From DAOTTI01 sp034437795 (GTDB lineage Bacteria > Chloroflexota > UBA11872 > UBA12225): a stretch of 44,232 bases of DNA. Positions within the stretch are counted from its first letter, which is position 1; the number at the start of each line of letters is the position of its first letter. Of this stretch, positions 38,849-44,232 are shown in pieces. Below the pieces are notes generated by a model. The model was not told the origin of the DNA. It was given only the letters and a program-made list of their open reading frames with translations, and ran no database searches. Made by a program: the position numbers and the translations under genes. Location: the NCBI GenBank assembly GCA_034437795.1, contig DAOTTI010000070.1:1-44232 (forward strand), in the 5' to 3' direction.

Positions 38849-39747
38849 GGTTTGACCGGCGGTGGGGTATCAGGCGGCAAGGGCGGCAGGATCGGGCCGC
38901 GCTGTAGCTTGGCTACCAGCACGGCGTGAAAGTAGTGCCGGTCGCGGATACGGGCGAACCGGCAGCGAAGGGATCCGCCGGTGAAGCTCACGCGGTCGCC
39001 GTCCTCGAGCGAGATCGGCAGGTCGCCGTCGATGGCGAGGATCGCTTCGTGCAGGGGCGGGCCGGGCGTGATCGCGACCTGGACGTCGACGCGGGTACTG
39101 GCGGTGAGCACCAGAGCGTTCCGAAACGAGACGAAGGGCATCACCGGCACCATCACCAGCGCCTCCATGTCCGGCGGGAGCACGGGGCCATCCGCGGCCA
39201 GGTTGGAGGCGGTGGACCCGGTGGGCGTGGCCACCAGCAGGCCGTCGGCGGCGTAGCTGGTCATGTACTGGCCATTGACCCAGGTATGCAGGCGGACGAT
39301 GCGGTTGATCCGCCCGCGGCCGACCAGGGCCTCATTGACCGCAACGTGCTGGCCGATGAGCTCCCCGTCGCGCCGGTGCTCCACGGCCAGGGTAATGCGC
39401 TCCTCGATCCAGTAGTTGCCGGCGAGCAGGGCCGGCAGGCCGGCCTCGAGCTCGTCGGGGGCGAACTCGGCCAGGAACCCCATCTTGCCGAAGTTGACGC
39501 CGGCGATGGGCACGCCAAGCGGGGCGGCCAGCCTGGCGCCGCGGATGAGCGTGCCGTCGCCCCCGAAGGACAGCACCAGGTCCGTGCCCGGCAGGTGGCG
39601 GAGCACCTCGGGCGCTTCCCAGGACGAGGCGGTCCACACGTCGGCGCCAGCGCGGCAGATGATCTCACGCACGTCCGCCACCAGGGCCATAGTCTCCGGC
39701 GTGTGCGGGGCGTCGATGAGCCCGATGCGACGGGGCGCGCGTGCCAC
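38845..39747 (-). CDS. nadK: NAD kinase
   Basis: 300 residues, phosphorylating NAD to NADP with ATP. The diagnostic GGDGT motif lies in LVLSFGGDGTLIRGARLAAP, followed by GVNFGKMGFLAEF, the conserved VNE motif in HVAVNEALVGRG, and SYAADGLLVATPTGSTA. These make up the complete NAD-binding set. The C-terminal ending is proline-rich (PPLPPDTPPPVKP). It precedes recN, a frequent pairing. The stop codon lies inside a short repeat end. Confidence 0.95.
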   Translation of the reverse strand: MARAPRRIGLIDAPHTPETMALVADVREIICRAGADVWTASSWEAPEVLRHLPGTDLVLSFGGDGTLIRGARLAAPLGVPIAGVNFGKMGFLAEFAPDELEAGLPALLAGNYWIEERITLAVEHRRDGELIGQHVAVNEALVGRGRINRIVRLHTWVNGQYMTSYAADGLLVATPTGSTASNLAADGPVLPPDMEALVMVPVMPFVSFRNALVLTASTRVDVQVAITPGPPLHEAILAIDGDLPISLEDGDRVSFTGGSLRCRFARIRDRHYFHAVLVAKLQRGPILPPLPPDTPPPVKP

Positions 39748-39822
39748 AGGGAGAGTCTAGCGGACCTCACCCGAGAACCTGGGACGAGTGGACTCGCCCT
39801 CCACGTGCAGGCGAGCTCGTTC

Positions 39823-39938
39823 GCTAGCCCGGGTTCCTCTTGAGCGGAGCCCTCGCCCTAGCCGTCTCCCAGAGAGACGGGACTCTCTGCTCTCCCAGAG
39901 GGAGGGGCCCCTCGCCGGCCGTGAAGAAGCCAAGCTAG
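39823..39938. repeat. REP/MITE-like element, copy F, overlapping a stop codon
   Basis: Both ends carry CTAG: CTAGCCCGGGTTCCTCTTGA on the left. On the minus strand from the right end it reads CTAGCTTGGCTTCTTCACGG and continues CCGG. Internally there are two stem-forming arms (CCGTCTCCC...GAGACGGG and CTCTCCCAGAGGGAG). The CTA at 39935-39937 is the TAG stop of the metallopeptidase gene. Confidence 0.7.
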
Positions 39939-41629
39939 CGGGAGCCGGCGCGGCCCGACGGCGTGGGGAGAGCAGGCTCGCCCTCCAGGTGCAGGCGGCG
40001 GGTGGTGCCCCGCAGACGCAGCAGGTCTCCCGAGACGCGGGAGAAGGTCTCTGGCGCCAGCACGCCGTACCTGGCGGTAAAGGCCTCCCACGTGTCGGCG
40101 ACGCCGAGCCGGCCGCTCTCCGCCAGTCGCCGAAGGGTCTCGTTGCGTCCGTCCACGTGCTCATCCGACCGATCGCTGGTGAGGCAGGACAGGACGGGAT
40201 AGCGTCCATCCGGCTCCGGCGTGCCGCTGACCACCAGCGTGGTGCCGTGGAAGACGGCGCGGCGGGGTGGGAGGCGCAGGATGGGCGGGAAGCCATCGTT
40301 GTCCTCCGCCTGCTCCCACGTGGCCTGCAGGATCACCTCACGCCTGGTCTCGTGGCGCCCGTCCCCCAGGTAGTAGCGCCGGCGCACGTCGCGGCGCGGG
40401 AAGAGGCGGAAGGGCACGCCCGGTGGGATGCTCAGAAGCGCCCGCTCGCGGTTGGCGAACTGGTAGGCGGCCCAGTCCGACCCCAGCACTTCCTCCAGTT
40501 CGACCCCCACCCGATCGCGCGGGGGCTCGGCCTCCAGGTCGCCGGCGCGGCGCACGATGCCCCGGCGCACGAACTCACCGGCCAGGGTAGCGCGGTAGCC
40601 GGTCTCGTCCTGCTGGTAGGAGACCGAATCGGAGCGCAGCACTGCCCGCGCGTAGTCGGCGAAGGTGGCCTCAGCCGGAGGGAGATAGTCCAGGGCGCGG
40701 AAGAGGATGCGGGCGATGCGCAGCGACGAGATGGCCAGGGCGTGGGGGGGATCGTCTCGGCGCGGTCCGGCCCGCCCGCGTCCCGCTGCGGTCGGCCCGC
40801 GGGGACGGACGCGGCGTCCGCGCGGGCGCGCGCCAGGGCATCGTGGAGCCGGACCATCGCCGCCCAGACGGGCCAGTGAGCACCTCCGCCAGCTGGTGCG
40901 GCTCGTCGCCCGCCTGGTCGAGGGTGCGCGTGTTGTGGGCGTTGCGGAGCGGCCGTTGGCGAGGTAGCGCGCCCAGCCAAACTTGGCGGCTAGCTGGCTC
41001 ACCGGCCTGTCGCCCTGGAGGCGGGCACGGTTCTCGCGGATCAGCCAGTCGTGGATGGCGCTGCAAAGCCGCGCCATGACGATGGCGGTGAGATCGGCGA
41101 TGGCCTCGTGCAGGCCCAGGGTCTGCGGCGTGAGGGCGTCGTAGAGGGCGGGCGCCAGGGCATCAAGGACGGCATGGCCCGTCTCGTGCGCCACGATGTG
41201 GCGGGAGAGGGTGGTGTAGACCAGTCGCCCCTCGCGGGCAGGGAAGGTGAAGAACTGCAGGCTCTGGCTGTAGCGGTCATTGAAGGCGTTGGCCCAGACG
41301 CCGGCGTAGGGCACGACCAGGAGGTGGGGCGAGCCGAAGGCCCAGCGGATGCGATGGCCCAGTACGTCGGGGCGCTCGGCGAGGCGGAGCGCCTGCAGGA
41401 CGGTGCCGAAGACGCTCACGGCGATGGCGCCCGGCTGGGTCGTCGGACGTGGCGTAGCGGCGCTGGCGCGGCAGCCAGCGCACCGGCGGCGCCAGCCGGC
41501 CGGCGGCGGGATCGCGGTCAATGACGGCGACGCGCGCGCCGACCGGCCCATCCAGGAAAACGGCTCCTCGATCTCGACCGTCTCCGGCTGGAAGCCGTAG
41601 CGCGCCGCCGGGAGCGGGTCCTCAACCAT
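39935..41629 (-). CDS. Gluzincin-like zinc metallopeptidase, frame-disrupted
   Basis: An open frame of 564 residues. The zinc site HETGH is at about residues 148-152, and HEAIADLTAI about 25 residues later supplies the likely Glu ligand (HExxH...ExxxD, gluzincin type). However, the frame is only apparently continuous. Coherent protein (VFLDGPVGARVAVIDRDPAA) lies in another frame between about 41440 and 41560, and LRNAHNTRTLDQAGDEPHQL then VWAAMVRLHDALARARADAA lie in two other frames between about 40750 and 40955. The indels cancel, keeping the frame open but encoding nonsense there. Seven Gs near 40744 mark the last change. Either sequencing indels or early decay explains this. The C-terminal 200 residues read normally. 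Function is unknown. Confidence 0.65.
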   Translation of the reverse strand: MVEDPLPAARYGFQPETVEIEEPFSWMGRSARASPSLTAIPPPAGWRRRCAGCRASAATPRPTTQPGAIAVSVFGTVLQALRLAERPDVLGHRIRWAFGSPHLLVVPYAGVWANAFNDRYSQSLQFFTFPAREGRLVYTTLSRHIVAHETGHAVLDALAPALYDALTPQTLGLHEAIADLTAIVMARLCSAIHDWLIRENRARLQGDRPVSQLAAKFGWARYLANGRSATPTTRAPSTRRATSRTSWRRCSLARLGGDGPAPRCPGARPRGRRVRPRGPTAAGRGRAGPRRDDPPHALAISSLRIARILFRALDYLPPAEATFADYARAVLRSDSVSYQQDETGYRATLAGEFVRRGIVRRAGDLEAEPPRDRVGVELEEVLGSDWAAYQFANRERALLSIPPGVPFRLFPRRDVRRRYYLGDGRHETRREVILQATWEQAEDNDGFPPILRLPPRRAVFHGTTLVVSGTPEPDGRYPVLSCLTSDRSDEHVDGRNETLRRLAESGRLGVADTWEAFTARYGVLAPETFSRVSGDLLRLRGTTRRLHLEGEPALPTPSGRAGSR

Positions 41630-41683
41630 GAGGCGCAGGCGGGCGGCGATGGGGCCATGGAGCGATCTGGAGAGGCGCTGGCC

Positions 41684-42925
41684 TCAGGCCAGGTGGACGA
41701 CGCCCTGGGCGGCCAGCGCCGCGAGCTCATCCGCGGAGCAGCCGAGCTCGCCCAGGATCTCGGCCGTGTGCTCGCCGAGCAACGGGCCGGCGCGCCGCAG
41801 CTGGGGCGGAGTCCTGGACAGGCGAGCGGGCGAGCCCAGGACGCGGACGCGCCCCGCGCGAGGGTGGGGCAGCTCATGAAAGAAGCCCCGCGCCTTCAGG
41901 TGCGGATCGTCGAGCACCTGGTCGTACGTTTGCAGCAGGCCGCAGGGCACGCCGGCGTCCTCCAGCAGGCGGTACCAGTGCGCGCCCGGCCTGGTGATGG
42001 TCACCTCCTCGATCAGGGCGGCCAGCTCCTTGTAGCGGGCGCGCCGCGCGGCGTTGGTGGCGAAGCGCGGATCGTGCTCGAGGCGCTCCAGCCCCAGGGC
42101 GCGGCAGAAGCGGGACCAGGTGGGCGGGCTGGTGGCGCCGATAGTGATATAGCCATCGGCGGTACGGATGGCCTGGTACGGCGCCGAGGCGCGGTGCGCC
42201 GAGCCCAGCCGGCCGGGGACCTCGCCGGTTGCCCAGTAGGTGGCGGCCTCCCAGACGGCGAGGGCGACCCCCGCCTCGTAGAGGCTGACGTCGATGAACT
42301 GGCCTTCGCCGGTGCGCTCGCGCGCCAGCAGGGCCGCCAGGATGGCGTAGGCCCCGTACAGGGCGGCCGTGAGGTCGCAGATCGGCACCCCGACCTTCAC
42401 CGGCGGGCCATCTTCCTCGCCGGTAATGCTCATCAGCCCGCTCATGCCCTGCAAGATGAGGTCGAGGCCGGGGCGCGCGCTATAGGGGCCGGTCTGCCCG
42501 TAGCCGGAGGCGGAGAGGTAGATCAGGCGCGGGAAGCGCGCGGCCAGCGTTTCATAGCCCAGGCCCAGCTCGCGCATGGTGCCCGGGCGGAAGTTCTCGA
42601 TGAGCACGTCGGCGGTGCGGACCAGGTCGAGAAAGAGGTCCCGCCCCCGCGGGTGCTTGAGGTTGAGGGCCAGGCTCCGCTTGTTCCGGTTGAGCAGCAT
42701 GAAGCCGGCCCCCTCGCCGGCCACGAAGGGCGGGTTGGTGCGGCTGTAATCGCCGCCTTGGGGGTTCTCCACCTTGATCACGTCCGCGCCGAGGTCGCCG
42801 AGTAGCATGCCGCAGTACGGCCCGGCCATGTAATTGGCCAGCTCCAGCACGCGGACGCCGCTCAGGGGTGGGGGAGCGGCGGGCGATGGCTCGCGGTCGG
42901 CAATCTCTCGATCTGCTTCGGGCAT
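41684..42925 (-). CDS. Family III CoA-transferase (CaiB/BaiF)
   Basis: 413 residues. Family III enzymes move CoA between carboxylic acids through an aspartyl intermediate. Seen here: the N-terminal LSGVRVLELANYMAGPYCGM and LGDLGADVIKVENPQGGD, the NRNKRSLALNLKHPRGRDL segment, ENFRPGTMRELGL, and SASGYGQTGPYSARPGLDLI, whose Asp in GLDL is the usual nucleophile. GQFIDVSLYEAGVAL follows. Length is normal. It is divergent from the enoyl-CoA hydratase gene 186 bases away, suggesting a common acyl-CoA pathway with an unknown acid (carnitine, oxalate, mesaconate and others are possible). Confidence 0.92.
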   Translation of the reverse strand: MPEADREIADREPSPAAPPPLSGVRVLELANYMAGPYCGMLLGDLGADVIKVENPQGGDYSRTNPPFVAGEGAGFMLLNRNKRSLALNLKHPRGRDLFLDLVRTADVLIENFRPGTMRELGLGYETLAARFPRLIYLSASGYGQTGPYSARPGLDLILQGMSGLMSITGEEDGPPVKVGVPICDLTAALYGAYAILAALLARERTGEGQFIDVSLYEAGVALAVWEAATYWATGEVPGRLGSAHRASAPYQAIRTADGYITIGATSPPTWSRFCRALGLERLEHDPRFATNAARRARYKELAALIEEVTITRPGAHWYRLLEDAGVPCGLLQTYDQVLDDPHLKARGFFHELPHPRAGRVRVLGSPARLSRTPPQLRRAGPLLGEHTAEILGELGCSADELAALAAQGVVHLA

Positions 42926-43111
42926 GGCCGGATCAACGCGTGGCGGGGTCGGTCAACTATTATGCGTGTTAGGCGTGACGCGCGTCTGAACGGGAGCGCC
43001 CAGCGGGCGCAGGCGGCCCCGCGGACAGGGAGAGGGAATAGATCGGCGGCGACGGGAGCGCGCCGGCACAAGCAGGACGCGTTAGGAATAGCCGGAGGAG
43101 CACGAAAAGGC

Positions 43112-43912
43112 ATGAGCGACAGCGACGTGGCCCAGGAGCAGCCCGAGCTAATCTACGAGCAGGATGGCCCCATCGCCACGGTGACGTTCAACCGGCCCCA
43201 GGCGCGCAACGCGATTACCTGGGCGATGTACGAGGCCCTGTACCAGGCGTGCGAGCGCGTCGATGGCGACGCGGGAGTGCGGGTGCTGCTACTCCGCGGG
43301 GCGGGCGAACGCGCCTTCGTCGCCGGCACGGACATCAGCCAGTTTGCGGCCTTTCAGACGGCGCAGGACGCCCTGGACTATGAGGCGCGCATCGACCGCG
43401 TGATCGGCCGGCTGGAGGCGGTGAGCAAGCCAACCATCGCCCTCATTCGGGGGTTCGCCGTCGGCGCGGGCGCGAGCATTGCCCTGGCCTGCGACCTGCG
43501 CCTGGCCACGCCCAGCGCGCAGTTCGGGGTGCCGGTGGCGCGGACGCTGGGCAACTGTCTCTCCATGGCGTCCTACGCGCGCCTGGTCGACGCGATCGGG
43601 CCCGGGCGGACGAAAGAGCTGCTCTTCACGGCGCGGCTGGTAGGGGCGGAGGAAGGGCAGGCCATGGGGCTCTTCAACCAGATCGTGCCGGAGGAGGAGC
43701 TGGAGGCCAGGGGGCGGGCGCTGGCGGAGCAGATCGCGGCCAATGCGCCCCTGACGCTCAAGGCGACCAAGGAGGCCATCCGGCGCCTGCAGCAGCACCG
43801 GCGGGGAGCCGACGCGCGCGACCTGATCGTGGAGTGCTACACCAGCGAGGACTTCCACGAAGGGGTGCGGGCCTTCCTGGAGAAGCGGCGGCCAGTCTGG
43901 ACGGGACGCTAG
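43112..43912 (+). CDS. Enoyl-CoA hydratase/isomerase (crotonase) family protein
   Basis: 266 residues. The crotonase fold is recognised by TVTFNRPQARNAITWAMYEA, the oxyanion-hole strand GERAFVAGTDISQFAAF, and GFAVGAGASIALACDLRLAT. The usual catalytic Glu of hydratases (in the GNCLSMASYARLVDAIG region) is not obvious, so an isomerase, a hydrolase or a related activity is possible. ATG 43112 (MSDSDVAQE) has GGAGGAG upstream; the longer frame to 42962 lacks support. Divergent from the CoA-transferase gene. The stop lies in CTAGCCCGCCACGG, again like the repeat ends. Confidence 0.88.
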   Translation: MSDSDVAQEQPELIYEQDGPIATVTFNRPQARNAITWAMYEALYQACERVDGDAGVRVLLLRGAGERAFVAGTDISQFAAFQTAQDALDYEARIDRVIGRLEAVSKPTIALIRGFAVGAGASIALACDLRLATPSAQFGVPVARTLGNCLSMASYARLVDAIGPGRTKELLFTARLVGAEEGQAMGLFNQIVPEEELEARGRALAEQIAANAPLTLKATKEAIRRLQQHRRGADARDLIVECYTSEDFHEGVRAFLEKRRPVWTGR

Positions 43913-43972
43913 CCCGCCACGGCCCGTCGAGCGCCGTGTCGATGACGGCGAGGGGGCGCGCCGTAGGCCAAG

Positions 43973-44104
43973 CCGCGTGAAGACGCGGACGGACCGCTCT
44001 TCGGTCCGCTGTCATACGACCCCGCGCGGCTGAAGCCGCGCCTCCTGCACAGGGATGCGTCAATCTCGGGTCCTGCGCCAGGCGTGCGGCCATTCCGCCT
44101 GGCG
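43973..44104. terminator. Cluster of four hairpins between convergent genes
   Basis: CCGCGT/ACGCGG (43973-43988), CGGACCG/CGGTCCG (43990-44008), GCGCGGC-tgaa-GCCGCGC (44024-44041) and CGCCAGGC/GCCTGGCG (44076-44104) follow one another between two genes reading toward each other. None has a U-tract, so these may be bidirectional terminators, mRNA-end stabilisers or REP palindromes. Confidence 0.45.
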
Positions 44105-44136
44105 AGCCAATGGCCACACGCGACACCGGTGAGCCG

Positions 44137-44232
44137 CTACGGCCCGTCGACCACGGTGATGGTCCCGGCCATGAACAGGGGGTGGTTGGCGCAGAAGTAG
44201 GCGTAGGTCCCCGGCGTGCTGAAGGTGACGGT
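44137..44232 (-). CDS. Cupredoxin/plastocyanin-like protein, C-terminal end only
   Basis: The last 31 residues of a minus-strand protein that continues beyond the right edge. They read TVTFSTPGTYAYFCANHPLF, then MAGTITVVDGP and a stop. The Cys-x2-His-x3-Met spacing gives the copper ligands of a type 1 blue copper domain, and GTITV is the usual final strand. It is probably a small periplasmic or membrane-bound electron carrier. The first copper His and the N-terminus are outside the window. Confidence 0.75.
   Translation of the reverse strand, partial: TVTFSTPGTYAYFCANHPLFMAGTITVVDGP

Noticed and set aside
1..44232. tRNA, rRNA, tmRNA or other structured RNA genes
   Set aside because: I looked for T-loop and other hallmark motifs and saw none besides the c-di-GMP riboswitch; a covariance-model scan would be more sensitive.

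Overview
The window is GC-rich bacterial chromosomal DNA, roughly two-thirds G+C by eye. The best fit is a member of the Chloroflexota (Thermomicrobia/Ktedonobacteria-like or an uncultured relative). This rests on lipoprotein solute-binding proteins with twin-arginine plus LAAC lipobox leaders, LGFP-like 'ETGHYVSGGF...FGYPIT...QYFQR' repeats joined to SH3 domains, many Gfo/Idh/MocA dehydrogenases, and a LexA-like box of the GAAC-N4-GTTC type before recA. Taxonomy is inferred from protein style only; no rRNA or tRNA gene was seen.

Layout. 1-1.5 kb is a mobile-element graveyard: one type I-E-like CRISPR repeat at the very edge, a decayed ISAs1 transposase, and an IS3 orfA with a broken orfB. 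1.5-8 kb carries recA, a sugar-type solute-binding lipoprotein, a Gfo/Idh/MocA dehydrogenase and a PQQ-type beta-propeller protein. 8-14.4 kb carries an RpoD-like sigma factor with large insertions, facing a glcDEF-type glycolate oxidase operon. 14.6-18.6 kb holds a surface glycoside-hydrolase-like protein, a cyclic-di-GMP-I riboswitch that leads an ECF sigma factor, and a DUF104 antitoxin whose PIN toxin is broken. 18.8-30.3 kb holds a GT39-like membrane glycosyltransferase overlapping a second dehydrogenase, a coupled pair of solute-binding protein and deacetylase-like protein, a GNAT acetyltransferase, an ECF sigma factor fused to ankyrin repeats, a gene-poor kilobase with a 35-bp direct repeat, and a third dehydrogenase. 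30.3-43 kb is one long minus-strand run: a proline-rich membrane-anchored protein, a PAS histidine kinase, a phosphonate-type ABC transporter (phnD-phnC-phnE), recN, NAD kinase, a frame-disrupted zinc metallopeptidase and a family III CoA-transferase. An enoyl-CoA hydratase reads away from it on the plus strand. The right edge holds a hairpin cluster and the C-terminus of a cupredoxin.

How the parts relate. The three sigma factors, the riboswitch and the histidine kinase make this a regulation-rich region. recA, recN and nadK are housekeeping genes. glcDEF should oxidise glycolate or a related 2-hydroxyacid; the CoA-transferase and the hydratase are divergent neighbours that may act on acyl-CoA. 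The sugar-binding lipoproteins and dehydrogenases look like parts of carbohydrate uptake and sugar oxidation, but no sugar ABC permease or ATPase is present here. A family of short imperfect-palindromic elements with CTAGCCYGG-like ends is scattered between genes. In several cases its terminal TAG coincides with the stop codon of the flanking gene.

The strongest candidates for something new are the c-di-GMP riboswitch on a sigma factor with a visible three-way switching architecture, the sigma-ankyrin fusion, and the stop-codon-associated repeat family.
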